A stretch of 64,000 nt of DNA from Actinomycetota bacterium (GCA_003168255.1 PMSU01000020.1:1-64000), one strand, 5' to 3'. Positions 50,736 to 59,680 are shown, numbered from the stretch's first letter. Made by a program: numbers and translations. The notes: generated from the sequence alone by a model not told the origin.

Positions 50736-51266
50736 ATGGCGCTGCCACGCGAATACACCAGTGAAGACTGCCCGGTTGCCCGGGCCTTGGAGATCGTCGG
50801 CGAACGCTGGACTCTGCTGATCGTGCGAGACGCGCTCTACGGCGTCAGCCGGTTCAGCGACTTCCGCGACCACCTGGGGATCCCGCGCGCGGTGCTGACC
50901 GATCGGCTGAACCTCCTGGTCGAGAACGGCATCCTGGCGCGAGTCACGGCCGCGAGCGGACGTGACGAATACTCACTCACCGCCAAGGGCGAGGGCCTGT
51001 GGCCTGCGGTCTGGTCGCTTATCACCTGGGGGAACGAGCACTACGTGTCCGAAGACGGGTGCCGCCCCTTCACCCATGTCGGCTGCGGGGGCACCTTGGC
51101 CGCCGATGGCCGGTGCGAATCATGCGGAACCAGGCCGCAGCCGGGTGAGCTCACCCTCCACCCCCGGGCAAAGACGTCGCCCGCCAGGAAGACCGACCCG
51201 GTCAGCCAGGCGCTGTCTGTCCCGCACCGGCTGCTCACGCCCATCGCGAGAACGCCGGCCCAGTAA
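50736..51266 (+). CDS. HxlR-family transcription regulator
   Basis: A 176-residue winged-helix repressor/activator: 'CPVARALEIVGERWTLLIVRDALYGVSRFSDFRDHLGIPRAVLTDRLNLLVENGIL' with the Cys near the N-terminus that in some HxlR proteins senses electrophiles. The C-terminal half carries an extra zinc-ribbon-like 'CGGTLAADGRCESCG' (CxxC-type pairs) and a basic Pro-rich tail, more than the usual ~110-residue HxlR protein. Start ATG 50736 chosen; the track start at 50688 would run through the operator. It is divergent from the MFS gene. Confidence 0.92.
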   Translation: MALPREYTSEDCPVARALEIVGERWTLLIVRDALYGVSRFSDFRDHLGIPRAVLTDRLNLLVENGILARVTAASGRDEYSLTAKGEGLWPAVWSLITWGNEHYVSEDGCRPFTHVGCGGTLAADGRCESCGTRPQPGELTLHPRAKTSPARKTDPVSQALSVPHRLLTPIARTPAQ

Positions 51267-51409
51267 GTGCGAGCCTGCCGCCGGTGCTGCCGACCAAGAT
51301 CGTGGCCGTGCACCTCAATCACCGCAGCCGGGCCACCGAGTCCCAGGTCACCCTGCCCGCCGCTCGGCGGGGACTGGGAATATCGCGGGATCCGGCAGCC
51401 GAGGCGGCC

Positions 51410-52801
51410 ATGAGCCGGGAGCCAGGCATCGATCTGCAGGACTGGCTGAGCCGCGCGGTGACCGCGGTCGGGCGCTGGGAGGACACCTTCGCGCCCTTTG
51501 ACCGGCATCGATCACTGCATGTCAGCGAGGAGCGGTTTGGCGCCGCGTTCGAGGAGTTCACGCAGCGGCTGCGGGCAAACTACCCGTTCTTCCACCCGTC
51601 CTACGCGGGGCAGATGCTGAAGCCGCCGCACCCGGCCGCGGTGGCCGGCTATCTCGCCGCGATGCTCATCAACCCCAATAACCACGCGCTGGACGGCTCA
51701 CCTGCCACTTCCCAGATGGAGAAGGAGGTGGTGGCCGCGCTCGCCGCGATGTTCGGCTTCGACGAGCATCTGGGGCACCTGACCAGCAGCGGCACGATCG
51801 CCAACCTGGAAGCGCTCTACGTCGCCCGCGAGCTGCATCCCGGTCGCAGCATCGCCTACAGCGCCGAGGCGCATTACACCCACGGCCGTATGTGCGGCGT
51901 GCTGGGCGTGCCGGGGACCGCCGTCGAGGTGGATGGTTCTGGCCGGCTGGACGTCGGCGCGCTGGCGGCCCTGCTGGCCGGCGGCCAGATCGGCACCGTG
52001 GTGGCGACGACCGGCACGACCGGGCTCGGCGCCATCGATCCCGTACACGAGATACTCGCCGTCGCCCGCAGATACGGGGTCCGGGTACACGTGGACGCCG
52101 CCTACGGCGGGTTCTTCACCCTGCTGGCCGGTCGGGCGGATCGGGCCGGGCTCGCCCCCGCACCATGGCAGGCCATCGCGCAATGTGACTCCGTCGTCGT
52201 AGATCCGCACAAGCATGGGCTGCAGCCCTACGGCTGCGGCGCCGTGCTGTTTCGCGACCCGTCGGTCGGCCGCCTGTACAAGCACGACTCGCCGTACACC
52301 TACTTCACCTCCGATGAGCTGCACCTCGGCGAGATCAGCCTGGAGTGCTCAAGGGCCGGCGCCGCGGCGGCCGCCCTGTGGCTCACCTTCCAGCTGCTGC
52401 CGCCGCGCCGCGGTGAGCCGGACGGACTTGGCGAGGTTCTGGCGGCTGGCCGCCGGGCAGCGCTGGACTGGTCGGAGCTGCTGGGCGCGTCGGACCGGCT
52501 TGAGCTGTACCAGCGCCCCGAGCTCGACATAGTCTGCTACTTCCCCGCCGCTGAGCCGCGCTCCCTGGCGGAGATCGACCGGGTGTCGGCCCGGATGCTG
52601 GCCGACGGCATGAACGACAAGGAGAACCCGGTGTTCCTCAGCACGCTGAGTGTGCCGGCGGATGCGTTCGGGCAGCGTCACCCGGATGTGGCGGCGGACC
52701 GGGACCGGGCGCGGATCCTGCGCAGCGTGCTGATGAAGCCAGAATCGGAAAGCTACGTCGCGGCGCTGCATTCCCGGGTGGAGGAACTCGCCGTCCGGTG
52801 A
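51410..52801 (+). CDS. PLP-dependent group II decarboxylase
   Basis: A 463-residue pyridoxal-phosphate enzyme of the aromatic/glutamate/diaminobutyrate decarboxylase fold. The internal-aldimine Lys is in 'VVDPHKHGLQPYGCGAVLF', the PLP-stacking His in 'AEAHYTHGRM', the phosphate-binding Thr-Ser in 'HLTSSGTIANLEAL', and the Asp-Ala-Ala-Tyr-Gly 'VHVDAAYGGFF'. Substrate (tyrosine, tryptophan, glutamate or another amino acid) cannot be decided. ATG 51410 follows GAGGCGG; the track start at 51284 adds a non-conserved Arg-rich leader. It follows the HxlR gene by 143 bases. Confidence 0.92.
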   Translation: MSREPGIDLQDWLSRAVTAVGRWEDTFAPFDRHRSLHVSEERFGAAFEEFTQRLRANYPFFHPSYAGQMLKPPHPAAVAGYLAAMLINPNNHALDGSPATSQMEKEVVAALAAMFGFDEHLGHLTSSGTIANLEALYVARELHPGRSIAYSAEAHYTHGRMCGVLGVPGTAVEVDGSGRLDVGALAALLAGGQIGTVVATTGTTGLGAIDPVHEILAVARRYGVRVHVDAAYGGFFTLLAGRADRAGLAPAPWQAIAQCDSVVVDPHKHGLQPYGCGAVLFRDPSVGRLYKHDSPYTYFTSDELHLGEISLECSRAGAAAAALWLTFQLLPPRRGEPDGLGEVLAAGRRAALDWSELLGASDRLELYQRPELDIVCYFPAAEPRSLAEIDRVSARMLADGMNDKENPVFLSTLSVPADAFGQRHPDVAADRDRARILRSVLMKPESESYVAALHSRVEELAVR

Positions 52802-52810
52802 GCCGCCTGG

Positions 52811-53695
52811 TCAGGGAGTGAGCGTTATCGCCTGAGGGTAATAGCCAACTTTGATCGGTTTCCCCGGCGCGTTGGTGGCGGTGGTGATCGGCGTTACCGT
52901 GTTCGAGCCGGCATTGGTGACGTATGCGGTTTCCCCATCTGGCGTGATCGCGATCGCCAAGGGGGAATTCCCGACTTTGATGGATTTTCCGGCTGTGTTG
53001 CTCGCGGTCGTGATCGGCGTCACCGTGTCGGAAGCATCGGTAACGTAGACCGTCTCCCCGTTCGGCGTGATTGCCATTGCTACCTGGAGGGGGGATAGCA
53101 GCTTGACCGTGATTGACTTGCCGGGGGCATTGGTGGCGGTGGTGATCGGCGTTACCGTGCCCGAGTCACCATTGGCGACGTAAGCGGTCTTCCCGTTCGG
53201 CGTGATCGCGATAGCGAGAGGGCCTCCCCCCACCTTGATCGCCGTTCCGGGCGTGTTGGTCGCCGTCGCGATCGGTGTCACCGTGCTCGAGCTAGAGTTG
53301 ACGACGTAGGCGGTCTTCCCGTTCGGCGTGATCGCGATCGTGAGAGGGGCCTTCCCCACCTTGATCGCCGTTCCGGGCGTGTTGGTCGCCGTCGCGATCG
53401 GTGTCACCGTGCCCGAGCCGTAGTTGGCGACGTATGCGGTCATCCCATCTGGCGTGATCGCGATCGCCGCGGGGGATGTCCCGACTTTGATCGGCTTTCC
53501 GGCGGTACTGGTGGCTTCCGTGATCGGCGTCACCGTGCCCGAGCTCCCGTTAGCGACGTAGGCGGTCGGCGCGCTCACCGTCGCGGCCACGGCGGGCCGC
53601 GTCTGCGCAGCCGCCCCAGCGCACGTCACCACCAGCGCGACCAGCGCCGCCGCAACAGCCATCCACGCCCGTGCCACCGTGCCAAGCCCGATCAT
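52811..53695 (-). CDS. Secreted YVTN-type beta-propeller repeat protein
   Basis: A 294-residue exported protein with a signal peptide (to about residue 38, AGAAAQTRPAVA) and six tandem 41-residue repeats of the kind 'AYVANGDSGTVTPI', 'TNAPGKSI', 'PLAIAITPNGKTAYV'. The repeats also agree at DNA level over ~120-base units. Six copies, with the first strand supplied after the signal and the last blade ending at 'PQAITLTP', may close one seven-bladed or six-bladed propeller. It is convergent with the decarboxylase (9 bases between stops). Role unknown; YVTN proteins are usually surface or extracellular. Confidence 0.85.
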   Translation of the reverse strand: MIGLGTVARAWMAVAAALVALVVTCAGAAAQTRPAVAATVSAPTAYVANGSSGTVTPITEATSTAGKPIKVGTSPAAIAITPDGMTAYVANYGSGTVTPIATATNTPGTAIKVGKAPLTIAITPNGKTAYVVNSSSSTVTPIATATNTPGTAIKVGGGPLAIAITPNGKTAYVANGDSGTVTPITTATNAPGKSITVKLLSPLQVAMAITPNGETVYVTDASDTVTPITTASNTAGKSIKVGNSPLAIAITPDGETAYVTNAGSNTVTPITTATNAPGKPIKVGYYPQAITLTP

Positions 53696-53861
53696 CGCAG
53701 CCCCGCCCTTCGTCGCCTCCGCTGCCCAGGCAATCCTGGGGCACGTGCCCGTCAGTTACAAGGCTGCCGGTATCCACCATGACCGCGATCGCTTGCGGGA
53801 GGAGCGCCCGATGCTCCGGGTAGGTGATCGCGGCGGTCACGGACGCCGATTCGTCTCGTGA

Positions 53862-54518
53862 TCACATGCCGAGCCAGCCGCGTTCCTCGGCGATCCGCAG
53901 CGCCTCGGCGCGGTTGCGGGCGCCGGTCTTCTGGATGCAGGCCGACAGGTAATTGCGCACCGTTCCCTCGGACAGAAACAGCCTGGCCGCGATCTCGCTG
54001 ATCATCGAGCCGTCGGCGGACGCCGCGAGCACATCGCACTCCCGAGGCGTCAACGGGCTATCCCCCTGGGCCAGCGCCGCTGCGGCCAGGTCCGGATCGA
54101 TGACCCGCCCGCCGGCCAGCACCGTGCGCACCGTCTCGGCCAGTTTGTCGGCCGGCGAGTCCTTAACCAGGAAAGCCGACACGCCCGACTCCATCGCGCG
54201 GCGCATGAAGCCTGGCCGCCCGAACGTGGTCAGGATCACGATCTTGAGGCCGGGCTTCGCGCGGTGTAGCGCGGACGCGGCGGTCAGCCCGTCCATGCCG
54301 GGCATCTCTATGTCGAGCAGCGCGACATCGACATCGTGCTCGGCCGCGGCGGCCACGACCTCGTCGCCCCTGCCGACCTGCGCGACGACCTCGATGTCGT
54401 CCTCGAACGACAGCAGGGCAGCCAGCGCCTCGCGGATCATGGCCTGATCCTCGGCGATCAGGACGCGGATGGGGCTGCCGGGCTGGCGCGGATCTCCGGG
54501 TGCGCGGCGATCGGTCAC
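53862..54518 (-). CDS. NarL/LuxR-type response regulator (DesR-like)
   Basis: A 218-residue receiver-HTH protein: acidic pocket 'LIAEDQAMIREALAALL', Asp in 'VALLDIEMPGMDG' near residue 66, Lys in 'AFLVKDSPADKL', and a GerE-type HTH 'LTPRECDVLAASADGSMISEIAARLFLSEGTVRNYLSACIQKTGARNRAEAL'. The DNA-binding part and the receiver are of the DesR subgroup. It follows the kinase gene by 24 bases on the same strand and is its likely partner. Confidence 0.93.
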   Translation of the reverse strand: MTDRRAPGDPRQPGSPIRVLIAEDQAMIREALAALLSFEDDIEVVAQVGRGDEVVAAAAEHDVDVALLDIEMPGMDGLTAASALHRAKPGLKIVILTTFGRPGFMRRAMESGVSAFLVKDSPADKLAETVRTVLAGGRVIDPDLAAAALAQGDSPLTPRECDVLAASADGSMISEIAARLFLSEGTVRNYLSACIQKTGARNRAEALRIAEERGWLGM

Positions 54519-54542
54519 AGCGGCACGGTAACGCGGATCACG

Positions 54543-56033
54543 TCACTCCGGCCGCACCGGCACGCTTGACGGCGGCGTGATCGGGCTGCGTCCGGCACCG
54601 TTCGGCTCGCCGCGTGCCGCAGCCTCGCCCCCCTCGGCAGCGTTCGACTCGCCGCGTGCCCCAGCCCCGCCCCCCTCGGCAACGTTCGACTCGCCGCGTG
54701 CCGCAGCCCCGCCCCCCTCGGCAGCGTTCGACTCGCCGCGTGCCCCAGCCCCGCCGCCCTCGGCACCATCCCCGTCTGCGGACCGCACCGGCGCCTCCGG
54801 CACGGTGGCGACGAGCCGGAGGCCGCGGCCACCGCTGGCCTTACCGTGCCCGAATGACAGCCGACCGCCGAGGGCGGTCAGCCGCTCGGACATACCGCGC
54901 AAGCCGCTGCCCGCCGGCTTCAAGGTGCCCGGCTCCAGCTCACCGCTGTCTTCGCCGGCCTGCCCGTTGCCGCCCGGCTGACCGGCCAGGCTCTGTAGCC
55001 CGCGGCCATCGTCGCTCACCTCGAGCGACAGTTCGCCGTCCCGCTGGGTCAGGCGTACCCGGCAGTTCTTCGCGCCCGAATGGCGGATCACGTTGGTGGT
55101 CGCCTCGCGCAGGCACCAGGCCAGCACCGCCTCGGCCTCGGCATCGAACGAGCCGGATCGCAGCGTCAGGCCAGGAGCATCGTCCAGATGGATATCAGCG
55201 GCATCCAGGGCAGTCCGGGCCGTGATGGTCTCGACGGCGAGCGTCGGACGCCGGTACCCGCTGACGGCCTCCCTGATGTCATGCAGCGTCTGCCTGCTGA
55301 CCTGGCTGATGTCACCGGCCTCGCGGAGCGCCGCGTCGCGCTCTTTTGACTGCGGCAGCCTGGATAGCAGCTTGCGAACCAGCTCCGACTTGAGTGTGAT
55401 CATGGATAGTGACTGGCCGGTCAGGTCGTGCATGTCGCGGGCAAGCCGCAGCCGCTCCTCGCTCGCGGCCAGTCCAGCCACCGTCTCGCGTGCCTGGCTG
55501 AGCTCGCGCACCAGCGTTGCCTGCATCCGGAAACCGGCCATGGCCCAGCCGATCAGCACGACCGGCAGCAGGTCACTGAGGAAGGAGACCATGCCGCCAT
55601 GCGTCAGCCATGCCAGCAGCGCGAAGCAGCATCCGAGTCCGAAGACCGCCCGCGTCGCGGGCTTCCAGCCGGGAAACACGAAGCCGGTAGCCGCGGACAC
55701 ATAGATCCATAGCGAGAGCCAACTCTTGCCATACACAACGCAGGCAAGCACCGCGAGGCCGAAGACGACCGCGAGGCCGACCTTCGTGATCGGCCTGCCC
55801 CCGTCCCGGGTGCCGATGACGCAGACGTAGATGACGCAGAACGCCGCGGCGATGACCAGCCCGCCGACCGTCCACAACTGCGTGTGGTGTTGGCCGAACA
55901 GATCGGAGACCGGCTCGATGAGATAGACGAGCCAGACCCCGGTGAACAGGAACCTGAGCTTGCTGCCCGATCCGGGTCCCCGCCTTGGCGCGTAAGGGCC
56001 GCGGGCGGATGTGCCGCCGCCAGAGTCCGTCAT
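54543..56033 (-). CDS. DesK-like sensor histidine kinase
   Basis: A 496-residue kinase. Several membrane helices (about four or five, residues 28-170) form the sensor, followed by a coiled coil, the HisKA_3 box 'RLRLARDMHDLTGQSLSMITL' with the phospho-His, and a GHKL ATPase ('REATTNVIRHSGAKNCRV' N-box, 'VSDDGRGLQ' and 'GSGLRGMSERLTALGG'). DesK-type kinases sense membrane fluidity or lipid-intermediates. Beyond the ATPase the protein has four 14-residue repeats rich in Glu, Gly, Ala and Arg, which is unusual. Start at 56033 is preferred over 56117, which needs an upstream extension. Confidence 0.88.
   Translation of the reverse strand: MTDSGGGTSARGPYAPRRGPGSGSKLRFLFTGVWLVYLIEPVSDLFGQHHTQLWTVGGLVIAAAFCVIYVCVIGTRDGGRPITKVGLAVVFGLAVLACVVYGKSWLSLWIYVSAATGFVFPGWKPATRAVFGLGCCFALLAWLTHGGMVSFLSDLLPVVLIGWAMAGFRMQATLVRELSQARETVAGLAASEERLRLARDMHDLTGQSLSMITLKSELVRKLLSRLPQSKERDAALREAGDISQVSRQTLHDIREAVSGYRRPTLAVETITARTALDAADIHLDDAPGLTLRSGSFDAEAEAVLAWCLREATTNVIRHSGAKNCRVRLTQRDGELSLEVSDDGRGLQSLAGQPGGNGQAGEDSGELEPGTLKPAGSGLRGMSERLTALGGRLSFGHGKASGGRGLRLVATVPEAPVRSADGDGAEGGGAGARGESNAAEGGGAAARGESNVAEGGGAGARGESNAAEGGEAAARGEPNGAGRSPITPPSSVPVRPE
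54601..54768. repeat. 42-base tandem repeat, four copies
   Basis: Four head-to-tail copies of a 42-base unit (54601-54642, 54643-54684, 54685-54726, 54727-54768) within the kinase gene; the middle two differ by only a few bases. They encode 14-residue units of the type AEGGGAGARGESNA. Being a multiple of three, copy number can change without breaking the frame. Confidence 0.85.
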
Positions 56034-56122
56034 CACGCCGTCGCCTCGATTCCCTGCGTGGTCGTGTACATGCTGCCATCCCCGCGGTGACCGGCGGCAG
56101 TGTCGTACCTCCATCACCGGTT

Positions 56123-56136
56123 ATGACATGTGTCAT
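56123..56136. promoter_or_regulatory. Palindrome upstream of the DesK-like gene
   Basis: ATGACA-TG-TGTCAT is a perfect 6-bp dyad with a 2-base centre, lying about 90 bases before the kinase start. NarL-family response regulators often bind this type of dyad, so it is a candidate autoregulatory site for the DesR-like partner. Confidence 0.45.
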
Positions 56137-56224
56137 GTGCTGCCGCGCCGCGTGCCGTGGAAGAGGGCTGAGTGGCAACAGCGCAGGATCGGCGCCTGCC
56201 CGTTCGGATAAATGATCTTGAAGG

Positions 56225-56902
56225 TCAGCCGGTGCTGGCGAGGCGGAACGCGGACTGGACCAGCCGGTCGGCCCGATCCCGCGCCGCAAGCTCCGCGGCC
56301 ACCGTCTCGGCGAGGAACCGGGCCGGGTCCTGCCCCGCCTGCTCGGCTTCGGCGCGCCCGCCGGCCTCCAGCCAGCGGCCGAGCTGCGCGCCATCGACCT
56401 CGGGGTGAAACTGGACGGCCAGGTGCCGGCCGAGCGAGAACGCCTGCACGCCGAGCTCGCTGCGGGCCAGCACCCGCGCCTGCTGCGGCGGGTGGCACTG
56501 ATCACCGTGGAACTCCAGCCACGGCCCTGCCGGGATGAGCCCGGGGTCGAGCGTGTCGATGACGCTCCAGCCGACCTCCTTGCGGGCTGCTGGCTCCACC
56601 CGGCCGCCGAACGCGGCAGCCAGGGCCTGCGCGCCGAAGCAGATCCCGAGCACGGGCACGCCCGCCTCGTCCAGCTGCCGCAGCCATGCCAGCTCAGCGG
56701 CGATCCAGGCTCTTTCCGGGTCCTTGTCGTACACCGAGAAGGTGGCCCCGAGCAAGATGACGTGATCGACGCCGGCGGGCGCGGGCAGCGGGCCTTCGCT
56801 GGGAAACATGCGCACGGTGAGCTCGGCGCCGCGGGCCTCGAACGCGTCACCGATGAAGCCTGCTGAGTCCTCTTCGTGATGGCGAACGACGGTGACGCGC
56901 AT
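56225..56902 (-). CDS. Class I glutamine amidotransferase-like protein
   Basis: A 225-residue protein with the triad of the GuaA/GATase1 fold: Cys in 'VLGICFGAQALAAAFGG' near residue 87, His-Glu in 'AVQFHPEVDGAQLGRW'. It is a stand-alone glutaminase-type domain as in the YfeJ/PuuD-like group that hydrolyse gamma-glutamyl compounds. No synthetase partner is adjacent. The start at 56902 has GGGAGAGG upstream. It is the first of the minus-strand genes after the AI-2E family gene (47 bases). Confidence 0.9.
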   Translation of the reverse strand: MRVTVVRHHEEDSAGFIGDAFEARGAELTVRMFPSEGPLPAPAGVDHVILLGATFSVYDKDPERAWIAAELAWLRQLDEAGVPVLGICFGAQALAAAFGGRVEPAARKEVGWSVIDTLDPGLIPAGPWLEFHGDQCHPPQQARVLARSELGVQAFSLGRHLAVQFHPEVDGAQLGRWLEAGGRAEAEQAGQDPARFLAETVAAELAARDRADRLVQSAFRLASTG

Positions 56903-56949
56903 CAGGTGGCCTCTCCCTTCATAAGCGGCGTATCGCCAAGCCGGCTGGC

Positions 56950-58110
56950 CTAGGTATGCGCGGCAGGCCCATGATCGTTAGCGGCGGCCTCGATCAGCGG
57001 CTGCGGGGCCGTCGCCTTCCAGAGTTCGCGGATCAGCACCTGGATCGCGCCGGCGGTGGGAATAGCCAGCAGCGCCGCGACGAAGGCGCCGAAGATTCCG
57101 CCGATCAAGCTGCCGACAGATGCCCCGACCAGGATGGATACCAGAACCAGCAGCGGGTTGACCCTGACCGTCCGGCTCATCACGACCGGGTTCAGTACGT
57201 GATTCTCGACCTGCGTGTAGATGGCGAATACCACCAGCGTGACGATGCCCGCCGTCAGTGAGTGGCCGACCGCGAACAGGACGGTGGGGATGCCCGCCAG
57301 GGCGCCGCCGATCATGGGCAGGAAGTCGACCAGCGCCACCCACAGCGCCCACAGGAAGGGGAACGGGACACCCAGGATCAGCAGGGTCACGAACACGACG
57401 ATCCCGGCGATGAGCGATGTCAGGAAGTTCCCGAGCATGTACCCGATGACCGAGCGATTGACCTCCCGCGCGACCTGGGAATAGCGCTCCGCCCGCGCTG
57501 GTGACATCAGCCCCAGCACGCCGGTCCGCAGCTTGGGGCCCTCGAGGAGCAGCAGCAACACGAGCACGAAAATGGTCACCAGCGCGATCAGCAGCGAAAA
57601 GGCGCCCTTGCCCAGGGAGAGGGCCGGTTTCGCGAGGCTTTTCCCGAAGCTCGCCAGCTTGGGCGCGTTGCTCTGCACCCACGCCTGAACGTGGTATTTG
57701 CGAACCAGGCGCCCGATCCAGCCCTTGCCATCCTTCGCCTGATTCACGTAAGTCGGCAGGTCGTGGGCAAGATGGGTGATCGCGTTGACCAGAGGGTAGC
57801 CGAACGCTACCGCTAGGCCCACGAAGACCAGCAGGCTGAGCAACGTCACGACGGCCACGGCCAGCCCGCGCCGCCGGACGAGCCGGCGTTGCACCGCCAG
57901 CACGACCGGGTTGAGGATCAGGGCGACGAATCCCGCGACGACCATGAGGAGGATGACGTCCCGTATCCGGTAAATCAGCTTGCCAGCCAGGTAGGTCACG
58001 ACCACCACGGCGACGGTGACCAGGATGGCCCGGAGCGGGACGTTCCTGGCCTCCGCAGCCTGCCAGAGGTGGGCCCGCCGGGTTTCGGGTGGCGGCAAGT
58101 CATCAGGCAC
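56950..58110 (-). CDS. AI-2E family transporter (UPF0118)
   Basis: A 386-residue membrane protein with about eight helices and the family core 'FVTLLILGVPFPFLWALWVALVDFLPMIGGALAGIPTVLF' and 'NHVLNPVVMSRTVRVNPLLVLVSILVGASVGSLIGG'. Members export AI-2-type or other small molecules or act as Na+/H+ antiporters; the substrate is unknown here. The central cytoplasmic segment 'NQAKDGKGWIGRLVRKYHVQ' is typical. It stands alone upstream of the amidotransferase. Confidence 0.92.
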   Translation of the reverse strand: MPDDLPPPETRRAHLWQAAEARNVPLRAILVTVAVVVVTYLAGKLIYRIRDVILLMVVAGFVALILNPVVLAVQRRLVRRRGLAVAVVTLLSLLVFVGLAVAFGYPLVNAITHLAHDLPTYVNQAKDGKGWIGRLVRKYHVQAWVQSNAPKLASFGKSLAKPALSLGKGAFSLLIALVTIFVLVLLLLLEGPKLRTGVLGLMSPARAERYSQVAREVNRSVIGYMLGNFLTSLIAGIVVFVTLLILGVPFPFLWALWVALVDFLPMIGGALAGIPTVLFAVGHSLTAGIVTLVVFAIYTQVENHVLNPVVMSRTVRVNPLLVLVSILVGASVGSLIGGIFGAFVAALLAIPTAGAIQVLIRELWKATAPQPLIEAAANDHGPAAHT

Positions 58111-58178
58111 CCGGCAATCATGACACCTGCGGTCGCCAGCGTTCCCGTATCCCGGAACGCCATCGGCTGACGACAGCG

Positions 58179-59114
58179 CTAGCGTTCCGCGCTTGGCTCG
58201 CTGTCACCAGCGCCTGGGAGTGCGTCGATCTGGCGTTGCGCCCCGGCCAGCACGTGCCCGACATCGCGGCCGAATTGCACGTCGCAGGGGTGGGTGACTC
58301 GTCCCGATCTGGCGTTGTCAGCCAGTTCGGTGAGGGCGACTCGCAACGCCGTTTCTGGCTGGTTCGTTGGTGCCGGCGCGTCTGACCGGCCGAGTTCGCC
58401 CCAGAGGTAAAGGTCGAAGCCTTCGGCGGCCTCAGGCGCGCTGAGGGTGACTGTCACCGTGCTGGTCGCTCCGCTGTGGTGGTGCAGGACAAGATGCGTG
58501 ACGTCGGCCCGGCCAGCATCGGCGGTAACCGACACGACCGGCCCCAGACAGGCCCACAGCAGCGAGACCGCGTGCGGCGCCAGGTCCCACAGGCCGCCCT
58601 TGTCGCGTCGCCAGGGGGTGTTGAACGGGCTGGATTCGTGCAGGGCCGACCCGAGCCAGACCGCGCACCCGCCGGCCCAGCCATCCTGCTTCGCGACGCC
58701 GGCCAGCCAGGCCCTGACGTCGGCCTGGAATCGCGCGGTGAAAAAGACGACCGATGCGACGCCGCTGTCCTGCACCGCGCGCACGAGCGTTCCGGCGTCC
58801 GCGTCGGAGGTGGCGATGGGCTTTTCCAGGAGCAGGTGCTTGCCGGCGCTGGCTGCCCGTACCGCGATCGCGCTCTGCACGTGCGGTGGCACCGAGAACG
58901 CGACCGCGTCGACGGCGGCGAGGAACGCGTCGAGGTCGCTGTAGGACGTGGCGGTGTGCTCGGCCGCCAGGGCGGCGGCCGCCTCGCGATTGCGACCCCA
59001 GACCGCAGCGAACTCGATGCCCTCAGTCGAGGTGAGAGCGGGGGCGTGCGTGATGCGCGCCCAGTGGCCGGTGCCGACCAGGCCGAATCTCAACGGTCGG
59101 GCGGGAGTTGCCAT
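58179..59114 (-). CDS. Gfo/Idh/MocA family oxidoreductase
   Basis: A 311-residue NAD(P)-dependent sugar-type dehydrogenase. Rossmann motif 'RFGLVGTGHWARITHAPAL' near residue 10, 'AFSVPPHVQSAIAVRAASAGKHLLLEKPIATS' with the catalytic Lys of EKP, and the substrate His region 'GLWDLAPHAVSLLWACLG'. Start 59114 has GGAGGCC upstream; the track start adds an unsupported leader. It is close to the VOC gene (46 bases) on the same strand and could be co-transcribed. Substrate unknown. Confidence 0.92.
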   Translation of the reverse strand: MATPARPLRFGLVGTGHWARITHAPALTSTEGIEFAAVWGRNREAAAALAAEHTATSYSDLDAFLAAVDAVAFSVPPHVQSAIAVRAASAGKHLLLEKPIATSDADAGTLVRAVQDSGVASVVFFTARFQADVRAWLAGVAKQDGWAGGCAVWLGSALHESSPFNTPWRRDKGGLWDLAPHAVSLLWACLGPVVSVTADAGRADVTHLVLHHHSGATSTVTVTLSAPEAAEGFDLYLWGELGRSDAPAPTNQPETALRVALTELADNARSGRVTHPCDVQFGRDVGHVLAGAQRQIDALPGAGDSEPSAER

Positions 59115-59160
59115 TCTTTGGCCTCCTACTGGTCGGGCGCAGTCTGGCCGGGCGCAGTCG

Positions 59161-59556
59161 TCAGGTGGTGGCTCCGGAGCCTGCCGGGTCTTTTGACAGG
59201 ATGCAGAACTCGTTGCCCTCGGGGTCGGCGAGCGTGATCCAGCCGCTGCCATCGGGCCGTCGGTAGTCAGCGAACTGCGACGCTCCCAGGGCGAGGATCC
59301 GTTCGACCTCCTGCTCGCGGGTGCGGTCCACCGGGCGCAGGTCGAGGTGCAGCCGGTTCTTCAGCTGCTTGTCGTCTGGAACCGTGATGAAGAGCAGGAG
59401 CTGGCTCCGGTCGCGCGAGGTGATCAAGCATTCCTCGTGTTCCGGCTCGTTGGGATCGTCGGGATCTTCAACGAAGTCCAGAACCTGCGACCAGAACACC
59501 GACTGCGCGTAGGCGTTGGCGGCGTCGAACGAGGTGTGCGAGATGCGGCTAGTCAT
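59161..59556 (-). CDS. VOC (glyoxalase fold) family protein
   Basis: A 131-residue vicinal-oxygen-chelate protein. Metal-pocket-like residues appear in 'RISHTSFDAANAYAQSVFWSQVLDFV', 'NRLHLDLRPVDRTREQEVERILALGAS' and 'ITLADPEGNEFCIL'. Two beta-alpha-beta-beta-beta units are implied by length. Such proteins resist antibiotics or transform small molecules; no specific function here. Upstream lies a short inverted repeat at 59583-59612. Confidence 0.9.
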   Translation of the reverse strand: MTSRISHTSFDAANAYAQSVFWSQVLDFVEDPDDPNEPEHEECLITSRDRSQLLLFITVPDDKQLKNRLHLDLRPVDRTREQEVERILALGASQFADYRRPDGSGWITLADPEGNEFCILSKDPAGSGATT

Positions 59557-59582
59557 GACGACAGCCTTGACTGTTCGCGGGA

Positions 59583-59612
59583 AAACCGTCAAACGGTTTG
59601 GTTTGACGGGTT
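59583..59612. promoter_or_regulatory. Inverted repeat upstream of the VOC gene
   Basis: AAACCGT-CAA-ACGGTTT (59583-59599) is followed directly by GTTTGACGGGTT (59601-59612), an inverted near-copy of the first half with one extra base. Three half-sites in 30 bases, AT-richer than the flanks, 26 bases before the start, look like a repressor site (possibly ArsR or TetR type). Confidence 0.45.
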
Positions 59613-59680
59613 GAGAGCGGGCGGGTGCAGGCGCGCTTCCAGTGCCCTCGCACCGGGATGCGGGCAGCCAGCCGGATGCT

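Noticed and set aside
54577-54981. Plus-strand ORF over the 42-base repeats (SPRAPAPPPS repeats)
   Set aside because: Antisense reading of the kinase repeat tract, without ribosome-binding site or homology.
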